Shown: piece after piece, positions 10,973-22,194 of the stretch
Layout: each line of letters starts with the position of its first letter
How positions within the stretch are numbered: position 1 is the first letter of the stretch
From: Raffaelea ambrosiae
Taxonomy: Eukaryota > Ascomycota > Sordariomycetes > Ophiostomatales > Ophiostomataceae
DNA: 64,000 nucleotides
NCBI GenBank assembly: GCA_002778195.1
Contig: PCDI01000006.1
Location: forward strand, 1,493,950-1,557,949
Reading direction: 5' to 3'
Made by a program: the position numbers and the translations under genes
The notes under the pieces: model-generated
Databases searched by the model: none
What the model was told of the DNA's origin: nothing
Seen by the model: only the letters and a program-made list of their open reading frames with translations

Positions 10973-11833
10973 CTAGATGATATTCCAGGAATCCTCAGCT
11001 GCATGGCAGAACTTGCTGCATGCGACACTGGCCGACAGGCTGTAGTTGCTGATGGAGATCTTGTCGTCCACATACTCGTCGGCGAAGTTGTCCGGGCCGC
11101 GGGCCATGGCACCGACGAACACGCAAATGCTCTGGTCCTCGGGCACGCTGTCGACGTAGTCGCGCACGCGCATGACATCGGCGTCGAAGCTCAGAGTCAC
11201 CTTCCGGCAGTTGGGCGGCAGGTGGTCTGTGATGGGGTTCTTGATCACGCGGAGGAGCTTTTCCTGCGAATTAGTGGACCGAATGGACAGACGGTGAAGC
11301 AGCTGCACCATCAGGCCCGCGAATCGCTTGAACGTCCGCGGGATGCGGACGCTCGGAGACACCTCGATCAGCACATCCTTGGCCGTGAGGATGTAGATCT
11401 GCAGCTTGCCGGCCTTGTTGATCGGCGAGTCGAGCAGTGTGAGCAAGCACTACAGCCAGAGGGCAGAAAAGCGAGCGTCTTAGCAACCTAGCCCGACGGC
11501 GAAAAGCAAAAAGTCAATGAGATCAGGGGAGAGCAAGAAGGGCTAGCAAACCTGGTGGGTAATATCAGGCCGAGCATCACTGATGTCCCTGTTCATCTTG
11601 CGCATGACGCCGATGTGTTCGTCGCTGTTGAGCAGCGAGTACTTCTCCTCGCGATGCGCGCCCATGCGGTTGGACGAGCCGCCCTGTGCCGCGGACCGGT
11701 AAGTCTCCAGACTGGCATTGGCGAGGACGACAATGAGTCTGCGCGTGTCCTTGTCTGAGCTGGCAATGGGGTGGTGCTGCTCGGCCACCAGCTGCGGCAG
11801 CTGCGGCGGCGGCAGAGACTGCGTTCCTGTCAT
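10973..11833 (-). CDS. EMG1: EMG1/NEP1 rRNA pseudouridine N1-methyltransferase
   Basis: Two exons on minus: 11833..11552 and 11449..10973, 252 residues, the normal length for the family. Exon 1 carries the divergent start (MTGTQSLPPPQL) and then DKDTRRLIVVLANASLE. The join DITHQ|CLLTLLDSP reproduces the conserved HQCLL-x-L-x-DSP-x-N-x-AG segment. The second exon has RIPRTFKRF-x-GLMVQLLH and the SAM-binding SPOUT trefoil-knot region FVGAMARG-x-DNFADEY, with a C-terminal SNY-x-LSASVACSKFCHA. EMG1/Nep1 methylates a hypermodified pseudouridine in 18S rRNA and is essential for 40S subunit assembly in the nucleolus. The donor is CAG|GTTTGC, a slightly weak site, and the acceptor is TGTAG|TGC. Its 3' end faces the 7.2-kb gene-poor region. 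Confidence 0.96.
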
Positions 11834-14800
11834 GGCAGAGCGAGTCGACGTCAGTCCAGATTCTCAAAAGCCAGGCAGACACCACTCTCGCCGCGTGTTC
11901 TCGTTCCTGCGTCGTATGTTTCTCGTCGCCTGTCTCTCTGATCCTCTGGAGCACGTGGATCCTCAGTCAATCCTGTGGGGCTGCCCGAGAAAAGACGAGA
12001 GAAAGAGGAGGGAGGCAAAGAGAGAGTTCGAAGAAGAAAATTCGATCAAAAGCAGATAGCAATGCGGCAACCAGTGCAGGATGGACTGTTGAATCGTTTG
12101 ACCTGACGGGTGCGGACTGGAAGCTTTGTTGAGGTCGTGGCGAGGGGAAGAATTTTCTTGGAGAACGACAACGGTTTTTGGCTGGCTCTCTGCCAGGGAA
12201 GGAACAAGCAACCAGTCACACTTACTCTGCCTCTTATTTCCAGTTCGGCGGTACTCTGCCATTTTCGAGTCTGTTTTGCGGTGCTAAAAGCAAGTGAAAG
12301 AAAGGTAAAGGACGAGAGAAACAAACACAAGAAGGGCCAGAAAAGAGCAACGAGGGGAAAGAAATACAGAGGCAATAATTGTTAGGTGGGAAGGGAAGTT
12401 GAAAGCGGGTTAGGAGCACAGAAAATCAATTTCGTTGAGGAAAAAACTGAGTCAAAGACAGCTGTTGGCGTTGGTCACGGGACCAGTCCGGCATCGCTCA
12501 AAACAGAAGGTGCAAAGTGGATTTGGGTTGCTTTCATTGTTTTCGTCGTGCAAGGGAAGGGCCCTAGCAAGCCACCATGGCACGGTACGAGTTATCTTCT
12601 ATTATCAACGCCCTTTCGCAACCGGCTGGGATGCAAGATTCCGTAGAACGAAGTCGGCGGCCTCGTAAGTCTCCGACTGGGATTTCGAGGATTTCTGCTC
12701 GACTTTCGGCTGGGTGTCTACGCGTATCTTGTACAATGTCTCTGGTCACGTGCGCTGTTCAGATGGCGATTGGGTGGGAAGATGCTAGCTGCTATGCACA
12801 TAGCACGGGCACTATTGCCGGACACTTTTCGGGCTCAATCAATAGCTTCTTTCCAGTGTCATCTCGCAGAGGTTCCCGTTCTTTCTTCCGAGTGCCGAGT
12901 TGGCCTGACTGTGACTTGGCTAGAATTGAGAGCCGTTAATGTGGCTGCTCTGTGTGTGGCAGTGGTGGCCGTGCAATAATAAAAAGAGCTTAACTATTCA
13001 CGTGACTTGAGTTAAGACCTCGACCGTGCACGGACCTTCGTCTTAGACCAAAGCCAATTCCTTCCGAACCTTTTACACGGTATGTTTCGAGACCCACTTT
13101 ATCAACCGGCTGCTCAGGTACCCCCAGTTTGGGCTTGGCTTTTTGAGTTTCTTGTTGCGCCCCGTGGCCCGCCCCTTCCTCGAGGCCGGCCAGCTTGAAT
13201 GTGTGATGGAAGTACGGAGAAGCAGGGAACGCTCCTTCTCTGTGCATGGGCGCTCTGTTCAGGAACGCAGCGTAGCAACGGAAGTGTTTTGGCTTTGCCC
13301 CCTTTTTGTGGTTTTTGGCTTTCGTTTTCTTTTTTGACTTTTTTCATCTCAACGGCCGCAAAGCTTGGCACTGAGCCAAACACGATGGGGTCCTCTGCCT
13401 TACCCACGTCTTCCCCACGAGCCTCCGCTTGTTTGGAGGCTGACGGGAGCGCGTGGCAGCCATGGGATGTCTTGGGATGTCTTGGGGTGTGCTGCGACAT
13501 CGTGGTAAGTCTTGCCTTGAGGAAAAATCGGCAAAGGCGTCACGAGTCGCCACGAACCCTCTGGCACATCCAAACAGAGCAGCAAGGCACAGCGAGAGGA
13601 ACTCGGGAGCGCAGGAAACGAGCAATCGACAGATCAGGGGCTTGGCCGCGACAGAACGGCTCACACAGGCAGGAGCGTCTTCGTAAACCGAGGTGTATAT
13701 CCGCCATCTGAACCATGTGGTTGAGTGTCTGGAGACGTGTTTCTGCCTGTTTTTTTGCAGGAGCCTGCAAGACTCGGTCGCTGAGGGGAACAGCACCGAG
13801 GATGGCCAGGCTTGGGCAGGCTCAGGCTCGCCAGCTACTGCCAGAGATTTCCCTGCAACGGCATCCTGGACGGTGGCCCTGGCAAAGAAAATACATGCTG
13901 GCTGGCGATGGCGATGGAATGCGGCCGGCTGTCGAGGCTCCCGGATCCATCGCGGTGGGTCCCTTTATCTCTTCTCCAGTCTCCCTCCCACCCTTGTTAA
14001 CCTTACCTCAAGCACGGCTGCTGCGGCGGCGCCTGTGCACGCCCGTGTGAGGGGGTGTGGCAGGAGCGGGCAGGTGTACCCTGTGCTTGTCTGTTCTGCC
14101 TTTCCGTACTTTCCTGTCTATTTTTCTTGTTTTTGGGCCCTTCTTCTCATGGGCAGGAAGAGGCGGCTCTGCTCCTTCTTCCGTCCTGTATTGTCCCTGC
14201 GACAGGCTCCTCTTCACATCCAGTTTCAACGTCTCAATGCGGCGACGGGATCGACATTTCCTATGCCCTGGACCTGCGTTCTGAGTCCCCTTCCCTTCTC
14301 TACCGCACACACCCCCTCGTGGTTGGCTTTGGCTCTGTTCTGCTCGTGCTGGTTCTTGCTGTTTGGGGCCTCATGTTGCCTGCCTCCTCTGCTGTGTCGC
14401 TGCCCCATGCCTCCGTCGTCTATGGCCACCCCTGTCCCCAGCATGGCCGGAGCCAGCAACCAGATGACTCTATACCCGTCGTGTTGGAGATCCCCACGAC
14501 CATCATGCTGCCAGTGCCGCCGTGCCAAGAGACATAAATAGCGGCTCTGGGCCACCCTAGCTGGCCAAGACATCTCTTGTTTCTTTTTCCTTCTCGAGTA
14601 TCCCCCTTCCGATATAACATCACCGTCCCCGAAGCGTAGTTTGCAGTCTCTGCTCACGCCTTTCTCTTTCTTTCTTTTTCCTTCCTTTCGTTCTTTTAAT
14701 CTCTGTCCTCTCTTATCTGCTTCTTGTTCGACCTCGCTTGTCAAGAAGAGAAGATCACGTTGACCGTGGATCTATTCACATTCATTCATTTATTGAGGAC

Positions 14801-14938
14801 AGTCTAATTCTTTATCTTTTCATATATTCATTTTTACTTTTGGGACAGGACAGGTAGCCGCTCCTTACTTTCATTTCTTCTTTTGAGCTTTTATATTTCT
14901 CTTTATTCTTTCTCGCTCTCTCTACTACATCAGTCAAG
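11834..14938. other. 3.1-kb intergenic region upstream of EMG1 and of the secreted repeat protein
   Basis: Divergent promoters. Frames at 12577-12939, 13114-13796 and 13693-14541 show no conserved domain and I do not call them genes. Two CACGTG E-boxes are visible, near 12748 and at 12999-13004. An ATAAATA TATA-like box at 14534-14540, followed by about 400 bp of pyrimidine-rich DNA, looks like the promoter and leader of the gene starting at 14939. Confidence 0.55.
14534..14540 (+). promoter_or_regulatory. TATA-like box upstream of the secreted repeat protein
   Basis: ATAAATA, about 400 bp before the start codon, is followed by a C/T-rich tract typical of strongly expressed filamentous-fungal genes. 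The call rests on position and composition only. Confidence 0.35.
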
Positions 14939-15459
14939 ATGGTTTCAGTCAAGCTTGTCTACGCAGCCACGCTGCTCTCGTTGGCCATCGCGGCCCAGAA
15001 CGACGGCAACAACGGCGGTGCCAATGCCGTCGCCACTGCCGGAGCGAATGCCCAGGGCGGCAACCAGAACAACAAGGGTGGCAATGCTCAGGCTAATGGT
15101 GGCGCCAATGCCGGTGCCAACGCTGCCAACGGTGCTGCTGGTGCTGGTGCCGGTGCCGGTGCCGGTGCTGGTGCGCAGGCCCAGGGCCAGCAACAGCAAG
15201 GCCAGCAACAACAAGGCCAGCAGGGCCAGCAGGCTCAGCAAGGCCAGCAAGGCCAGCAAGGCCAGCAAGGCCAGCAAGGCCAGCAAGGTCAGCAAGGTCA
15301 GCAGCAGAACGGCGCTGCTGCCGCTGCTCAGCAGGGCAACGCCAACGCTGCCAACGGCGCCAATGCGCAGAACGCAAACGGAAACAACGATGCTGCTGCT
15401 GCTGCGGATGGCAACAATGGCACCGCTGATGCGAACGCCAACAATGCGAACGCCAACGC

Positions 15460-15492
<33 letters not shown>

Positions 15493-16554
15493 CGCTGCTG
15501 CTACTGCCACCCAGGGCGGCAACGATGCTGACAGCACTACTCTGGACCCCAACGTCATCCAGTCCGGTTCCTTCTTCGACGGCTCCGATGGCCTTGGCGC
15601 TGAGGATGGCCAGGCTGTGTCTGACACCTCGCAGAACAACTTCATCAACTTCTGCGCTGGCCAGACCCTGACCAACGGTCTCCAGATCACTGACGGCTCC
15701 TGCAACGGCATCGGTGAGTGGACATGAACAGAGAAAGATCCATCTTCAGATGGCGGATGCTAGAAGAATCACGAATGCTAATACGTCTGAAAAAAACAGT
15801 CATGGGCCAAATCCCGGCCAAGAACAAGATGATCTCAACCATCATCACGTTCCCCCAGGAGGGCCAGAACATCCAGGCCGGCCAGGACTTCAACATCACC
15901 CTGCAGGTCAACAACCTGCAGGCTGGCTCGTTCACCAACGCTGATACCACGTACTACTCTGCGCCCCAGGCTCTCCAGGGCGGTACGATTGTTGGCCACA
16001 CGCACGTTACTGTCCAGGATCTCGGCAACAGCCTGAACCCGTCTACGCCGCCTGACCCGACCCAGTTTGCCTTCTTCAAGGGTATCAACGACGCTGGCAA
16101 CGGCCAGGGTGGTCTCGCTGCCACTGTCGCTGGCGGTCTGCCCGAGGGCAACTTCCGTGTCTGCACCCTGACTTCTGCCTCCAACCATCAGCCCGTGATC
16201 ATGCCCGTCGCTCAGCGCGGCTCCCAGGATGACTGCACCAAGTTCACTGTTTCCGGCAACGGCGGTTCCACCAACGAGGCTGCCAACAACGGTGACAAGG
16301 GCCAGGCCGCCGCCGCTGTTGCCCAGTCTGCTGTCGACCTCGGCCCGGGTGCCATCACCTCTGCCGCTGCCGGCGCCGCTGCCACTGGTGCTGCCAACAA
16401 CAACAACAATGGCCAGAACAACAATGCTCAGGGCCAGAACAACAACGGCCAACAGCAAGGTCAGCAAGGTCAGCAAGGTCAGCAGGGTCAGCAGGGTCAG
16501 CAGGGCAAGAACAAGCGTCTCGCCCGCCTCGCCCGCCGGGCGTTCATCGCTTAA
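14939..16554 (+). CDS. Secreted Gly/Gln/Asn-repeat protein with conserved fungal extracellular domain
   Basis: Two exons, 14939..15713 and 15800..16554, 509 residues; splice sites ATCG|GTGAGT and AACAG|TCATGG. Residues 1-19 (MVSVKLVYAATLLSLAIAA) form a signal peptide. Residues about 20-185 are compositionally extreme: Ala/Asn/Gly, a GQQ repeat at about 82-123 and a run of about 11 Asn near 175-185. The folded part, about 226-430, contains NFINFCAGQTLTNGLQ, a C-N-G-I motif, MGQIPAKNKM, TYYSAPQ, VGHTHVTVQDL, DPTQFAFFKGIND and ASNHQPV-x-MPVAQRG-x-QDDCTKF. It resembles a common secreted fungal family of unknown function that I recall being database-labelled as a ribosomal S17 protein, which this is not. 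A second N/Q tail with GQQ repeats (about 474-494) follows, ending in a basic KNKRLARLARR segment with a possible Kex2-like KR site. Likely a wall or matrix protein; no biochemical role is established. Confidence 0.85.
15184..15306 (+). repeat. Coding 9-bp repeat encoding Gly-Gln-Gln
   Basis: GGCCAGCAA-type units in tandem, with CAA/CAG and GGC/GGT variants, encode the N-terminal GQQ tract. Block homogeneity with synonymous variants suggests replication-slippage expansion under coding constraint. Confidence 0.9.
16447..16506 (+). repeat. Second coding GQQ repeat (C-terminal tail)
   Basis: GGTCAGCAA/CAG units, six to seven copies, encode the same Gly-Gln-Gln triplet as the N-terminal tract but mostly with GGT rather than GGC. 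The tract therefore probably expanded independently rather than by copying the first block. Confidence 0.85.
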
Positions 16555-18024
16555 GAGACAGGAAGAGAGACTATAGACGAGTGAAGGGGGTTGTGTATGT
16601 GTGTTGTGTGAGCAGTGGTTGCTATTGTCATCTGCAAGCACATCTTGGGAGCCTCCATCTTTTCTCTCCTGGTTTCCCGCGTAAGATAGGCCGCTACAGC
16701 TGGCTGTTCTGGACGGGTTATGGGAGAGGGAGGAGCGGGCAGGCCCCAAGAGGGATGGGACGGGTCGATCTTTGGGTATATTTTTTTTTTACTTTGCTAT
16801 ATTTGTCGGTATTTTCTCCTTCTTCTCTTGAACATGTCAACACGCAAGATCTCTAAATACAGTTTAGTTGAGTGGGCGGGTCTGCAGTCGAAAATTTGAT
16901 TTCCTTTTTTTTTGCTCGGTCCATTTGTTCTCGTACAACAATGGAGCAAAACCCATCTGTTTGATTTTGGCTCTCTTCAGGAAGCCAAAGACGGAACGAC
17001 TGGTTACTTGTTTCTTCGTGTACTTGAGCACCATCAAAAATACTGGAAAAGCTTTTTTTTTTCTATATCTGTTTTTTATTACTCTTTTTCTTCTCCCTTT
17101 CTCTACGTTCTTTTGGTTGTGTCCTCTTTTCGTCGCATATTCCTTTTATTCTTTTCTTTTTGCTATCTATCAGGCGGACAACTAATTGTACATAGAACGA
17201 GAGGCACAAAACAAGCAAATAAAATTCACACAGATTCCTGGTGCTGGCTCTTCGTTTGGGGCAGTGTACCCAACCTCGTTCAAGACAGACCGCAGCATCA
17301 TTCAGCACCAAGGAGGACCGCACAGAATACAACTCAGAGAGCCGAGATGGAAAGATGCGGCAAACGACCCAGGACAGCCAAAACGACGTCACCCCAACTG
17401 AAAACCATGCCTCGAGAAAACACTTACACGGAATAGTCGTCTCTTCATGGGCCCAGTTTTGACGACGTGTGATCGCCCCTCAATGTCTGACGTCTGATCG
17501 TCTCTTCCCATGTCCGAAACGCATGGACGCCAAAGCAAGGGAAAGGCTGTCGCCGGATCTGCCAAGACCCGGGACAGGCCATCGCCAAGACCGACAACAA
17601 GCATAAACTCTCTTTTTCTGTCATGTCGCATATTTTTTATGACTCTTATTCGTCCCATCGGAAGGTCGGCAAAACAGCGGGGACTGTGAGGAATGACAGT
17701 TCTTGTCAAGGGACGAAGAGTTGGTGTTTCGTTCCGTTTCACTAACAGGCTGTAAGTCGGAAAAACGGAGCCCGACCAATAGGCGTTGAGCACCCAGGAC
17801 CTGGCTGCCGAGTAGAGTGACTAAGCACGAAAAACGTGATCTTGACCCTGAGTTGGGCCGATAGCTTTTTTTTTTTTTTGACACTATTCCGACAATCGCG
17901 AGCATCATCATCCCCGTGCTTTTTTCTTGTGTCTGCTGTCGATTGGAGTCCATTTGTCAGCGTCGACCCGCCACGACTCTTTCCCCCGCTTTACCTCTGC
18001 TGCGTACTGCCTCCATAGCACACC
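16555..18024. other. Intergenic region before mitochondrial S17
   Basis: Terminator of the secreted protein gene and promoter of MRPS17. Frames at 16868-17436 lie in T-rich DNA without conserved motifs. A T tract at about 17864-17879 and a pyrimidine-rich leader precede the CACCATGG start of the next gene. No RNA gene is recognised. Confidence 0.5.
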
Positions 18025-18600
18025 ATGGCCACCCACATGGTTGCCGCGGCCAAGCGGACATTCCGCGAGCTGCATGGCATTGTCGTCTCGGCCGGCCTGA
18101 TGGAGAAGACTGTCAAGGTCCGCGTTGGAGGCATGTCCTGGAACTCCCAGGTCCAGAAGGTAGCCCCTCCCCTCAAACCCCCCTCCCCTTTTGTGATCGG
18201 AGCACGGCCCTTTGCTAAACCTCTCCGTCCTCTTTAGAACTTCAAAAACCCACAACACTACCTCGTCCACGACCCCAACGACAGCCTCCGCACCGGCGAC
18301 GTCGTCGCCGTGTCGCCCGGCTGGCGCACATCCAAGCACAAGCGCCACGTCCTGGAGCGCATCATTGCCCCCGCACAGGTCCCGATCGAGGAGCGTCCGC
18401 CGGTGCAGAGCCACGAGGAGCGGTGGGCCGATGTTCTGGCGAGACGGAAGGCCAAGGCCGAGCGGCGAGAGGCGATAAAGGCGGCGAAAGAGGCGAAGCA
18501 CAAGGCCGAGATACTGTCACGGCGGGAGCAGCGGAAGCTGGAGAAGAAGGCGGCCAAAGCAGCAGCGAGGCTAGCGGCAGAGGAGAGGAAGGCCAACTAG
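18025..18600 (+). CDS. MRPS17: Mitochondrial small-subunit ribosomal protein uS17m
   Basis: Two exons, 18025..18159 and 18238..18600, 165 residues. The first exon encodes FRELHGIVVSAGLMEKTVKVRV, the classic S17 OB-fold opening. The second gives QHYLVHDPNDSLRTGDVVAVSPGWRTSKHKRHVLERIIAP, matching the rest of the bacterial-type S17 fold with the RTGD and SK-x-K motifs. A C-terminal extension from about residue 100 is highly charged (Ala/Lys/Glu/Arg) and probably helical, as in fungal mitochondrial homologues. Splice sites are AAG|GTAGCC and TTTAG|AAC. The start context CACCATGG is strong. The N-terminus is basic but no cleavable presequence is obvious. It binds the 5' domain of the mitochondrial 15S/16S rRNA. 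It is convergent with the AAA ATPase gene. Confidence 0.94.
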
Positions 18601-19206
18601 GAGACATCACGAAAATGTCGAAACAACAAAAAAAAAACACACAAAAAAGTCACAAACAACACCCAAGAAGCAACAAAAGCAGGCCCGGATTGTACGGCGG
18701 GATATTCAGGAGGAAAGCTATTGTTACGAGATGACCCGGAATGGCTGCCATATATGAACACATGACGGGGAGGGGACCTCCTGGTATCGGATGGAGCTGT
18801 ACATGTGTATACATTGGGGGGAAAACCGGAGGGGGAGGAGGCTCAAAGAGGGTGCCCGGCCGGAGTGACGATACCACCACACTTTTTATGTACCAACATC
18901 ATGTATAAAGCGCTTCAAATGCCTTACAGAACGAACAACTACCAAAACGAATGTGCCAAACACAAAAAAAAAAGAAATATAAAAATAGACATATTCTTCC
19001 ATCCCAAACGCCATTCCCACCCCCTCCCGAGTCCCCAGCAATATACAGTCTGCTGGCCTGTGATCATCGACATATACATGATGGCGCATATGCATTTTCC
19101 CCTCCATGAATGTGTAAAACCTATGTAATCTTCTACATATACAGAAGTCCCGAGTTCAGTGCTCGTCACCATTCCTGTGTAAGTCTCTTTTCCTCCCCCT
19201 CCTTCC
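18601..19206. other. Convergent 3' intergenic region (MRPS17 / AAA ATPase)
   Basis: The interval is A/T-richer than its surroundings and has poly-A tracts near 18629-18649 and 18963-18973. Both neighbouring genes end here, so it should hold two polyadenylation regions. No gene is seen. Confidence 0.6.
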
Positions 19207-22194
19207 TTACCCGCCGCGCTCGCCAAACTCTTTGGCCCAGTCTTCGTACTCCTTCAGGCCGCTCTTGCTGACGCTGGGCCGGATGGTCGCCAAGCTCGAC
19301 ACAAAATCGGCCAGCTCCATGGGCCGGATCTCGTCCATCTTGGTCATGAGCAGAGCCTCACCCAGCGACCTCAGCGGACCCATGGCCGCATCCTTGGCCA
19401 GAGCTGTGATATCCGATCCGGAGAACCCTGCACACGTTAGTTGAGACCTCCCCGCGCAAAGAAAAGGGCACGCAAGCGGATCGGATCCAAGAACATTGGC
19501 TTACCATCTGTCAACTTGACTAGCCGCTGGATGTCGTCTTCCGTCAGGCTGTGCTTCTGCTGCCCCAGCAGCGTGCGCAGCTGCACCGCCCGCGTCTCGG
19601 CCTCGGGCAGCGGGATATACTGCCGCCGTGCAAAGCGGCGGCGTGCGGCCTCGTCAATGGCCCACGGCAGGTTCGTCGCCGCCAGCACCAGCACGCGGTT
19701 GGCATTGTTGGTATCGACCCGGTCAACCCGGTCAGGAGAGTAGCTGTTTCTTCGGCTGCTGGTGTTGTTGCCGCCCGAGTCTTCTCTTCCCGCAGCAGCC
19801 CGCTGGAGGTCGCTCCACTGAATCAAGAACTCGGTCTTGATGCGGCGGGTGGCCTCGTGCTCACCAGAGCCGGACCGCTGTGAGAGGATGCTGTCGATCT
19901 CGTCCACAAAAATGATGCTGGGCGCAAGCGTCTTCGCTAGTCCAAAGAGGGCTCGCACCAGCTTCTCGGACTCGCCCAGGTACTTGCTCGTCAAGCTGCT
20001 GGCCGAGATCGAGAAGAACGTCGACTTGGACTCGGTGGCCACGGCGCGCGCCAGCATGGTTTTGCCCGTACCGGGTGGTCCAAAGAGAAGCATGCCAGTG
20101 GCCGGCTCGCGCAGACCCATGAACAGGTCCGGACGCAGAAAGGGGTAGACGACAACCTCGCGGAGAGCTTTCTTCGCCGGTTCCAGGCCGGCAATGTCGC
20201 TCCAGTGGACGATGTCACCCTGGATGACAATCTCGTTGAGAATGTGCTTCGCAGCTTCTTCGTCCACGCCGGGCGGCAGGTGCTTGAGAACGTACTGCTT
20301 CCGCTTCTTCCACGTCGCCGTCGGCCCCTCCTCTTCCTCCGGCCTCTCTGCCCTGTCTACTCGCGCATCTTCATCCTGTTTATCGGAGTCCTCGCCCGAC
20401 GACTGCTCTTCCAGCTGCACATCCGCAAGAAGATGGGACACTTCGTTAGACGCATATGGATTCCCCCTGTCTCTAGCACGTGCCCGTTTCCGGCCAACCG
20501 TGGGCGATGCCGTGGTCGTGCCCCTTTCGGGTATCGGTGTGCCGTACACATTCACGGTACCGCTGGAGTAGCTGCTCCGCTTGATTTCCAGCCTACCCAG
20601 CGACGCTGCACTGGTTGGCGTGCCAATGCGTGGCTGCGCTGCCAATTTCTGCTTGGCAGGCGACAAGTCCAGATTGGTCAAGGAGTTGACCCTTTCGATG
20701 CTTGTTGACGAGGCATTGGACAGCGCAGCAGGCCGCTGCCGGGAGGACGAGCGGCGGGTCCGGCCCGACTCGGCAGGTGATTGCAGGGAGCGATGAAGGG
20801 CGCTAGCAGCGGCGTTCAAAGAAAGGGTGGAAGGCCGGTGCGACGTGACATACTCGCCAGAAATCCGGGCTTCTGCTGCTGTCGTGGCCGACTCCAAGCT
20901 CGTCCGGCTGGCTGCCACGGTGATCGGGTCCGGGGCCGATCGTTGCGGCACCAGGCGCCGGGAGTTGCTGTCCCATTGGAGCTGTGTCTGCGACGAGGTT
21001 GGCGAGTCTTCTCGCTGCTTTCCGGTCGAAGGGGAAGGTAAAACAGAGGACGAGGATGAGTGCACCCTCGTCTGAGGCGGCTCAACAATGGTCGATGTTC
21101 GGCTGCTCTCGGATCTGGGCGGTGCAAGTCCCAAGGCACTCCATGCCAGGGTAGCCGCCTTGTTGGCGGAGGGTCTCGATTTCGAGGAGAATCGGGAGCT
21201 TCGTGAATGATGGTGGGACTCGCCCGGTGCAGTAGTCCGCAGGGTAGACCGCAGGGTGTGTGGCTTGTCCTGCTTTTCACGACTCGGAGACTGCGACGTC
21301 CGCTTCCTGAGCACATTCCGGCTGCTGCCCTGGCCCAGGGATGACTCCGGAGCCTCGGCTTCCGTGGGCGACCGGTCCACACCCCGAGCGCTGCTTCCGC
21401 TGCTGCTGTCGCTCTTCTTGACGGTGGCTAGTCGCTCGTAGGATGCCGTCTTCTCGTACGAATCCCGCCGCCGCCCAGGAGGCGGTCTCGGTGGCAATGG
21501 AGGGATGGGCCGAGACAGCTCGCCGTATGTGATGGCCGGGATGGTCCCGTCGCCTATCCAACCTTCGCCACCGGACGAGACAGCCCGGGAGCTCTGGCCG
21601 TATCCCATGCCGTCAGCGGAGGGGCCGGCCTTGCCACTCGGATGTGTGTTGTTCGTGGTGTTGTCTTCTCGTCGAGAGAGTTTCAGGGTCTCGAGCAGGT
21701 CGATGCGCTCTTGTGCCTGGGATTCGAGTTCGCGGAGGCTGTCAGAGAGGGCCTTTTCAGTCTCGGACAGGGCGGCGTACTCGGGGATGACGTTGTCGTA
21801 ATTCTTGCGGCGGATCTGCTCAACAGCCGATTTCCAGCATCGCATAGCCTCCTCTTCGTTTCCCTGGAGTACGTGTCAGCATTGGAGTCAAAATAACGAA
21901 ACCAGGAGTAATAGCAAAAAAAAGAGCAGCAAAACGGGAGGCACAAATGCGTGTAACAAGCAAACAAACAACAGAACATCCCTGCCGCAAGCCGCACAAT
22001 CAAACGGAAACCGAGAGGACGCAGGAATGCAGGAATGCAGAAGTGCAGAAATGCAGAAACGAAGAAACGGAGAAAGCAAAGGGCAGCCCGGGCCAACCCA
22101 CCTGTCCTTCGTAGTAGACAGCCGTCGAGCATGTCAGGTAGCCCTCTTCGTATATCTTCTGCAGGCTGGAGGCTGTTGTCCTGCTATGCAGCAT
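19207..22194 (-). CDS. MIT-domain AAA ATPase, spastin/fidgetin/Sap1-Yta6 subfamily
   Basis: Three exons on minus: 22194..22102, 21863..19505 and 19427..19207, 890 residues. Residues about 8-75 form a MIT domain that spans intron 1 (ASSLQKIYEEGYLTC, then NEEEAMRCWKSAVEQI). Residues about 100-560 are Ser/Arg/Pro-rich and look disordered. The AAA module fills about 590-870: Walker A GPPGTGKT, Walker B FVDEID, pore-loop region SKYLGESEKLVRALF, sensor and arginine-finger segment ATNLPWAIDEAARRRFARR, and a final exon with FSGSDITALAKDAAMGPLR plus a C-terminal KEYEDWAKEFGERGG helix typical of the meiotic clade. Intron 2 has a CTAAC branch site. Members are microtubule-severing or ESCRT-linked ATPases; yeast SAP1/YTA6 are the likely relatives and their cellular role is poorly defined. 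The start at 22194 is the nearest ATG upstream of the MIT helix, and an earlier exon cannot be excluded. Confidence 0.88.

Noticed and set aside
13693..14541. 282-codon frame upstream of the secreted protein
   Set aside because: No conserved motif, Cys/Phe/Leu-rich pyrimidine translation, and it lies in promoter/leader DNA.
15184..15306. Regularly spaced direct repeats resembling a repeat array
   Set aside because: Not a CRISPR array: the 9-bp units are contiguous without spacers, in frame, and encode GQQ in a eukaryotic secreted protein.
15835..16749. 304-codon minus-strand frame opposite the secreted protein
   Set aside because: Complement of repeat codons gives a Leu/Thr tandem repeat. 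No start context or conserved domain, and the plus frame has a signal peptide and conserved core.
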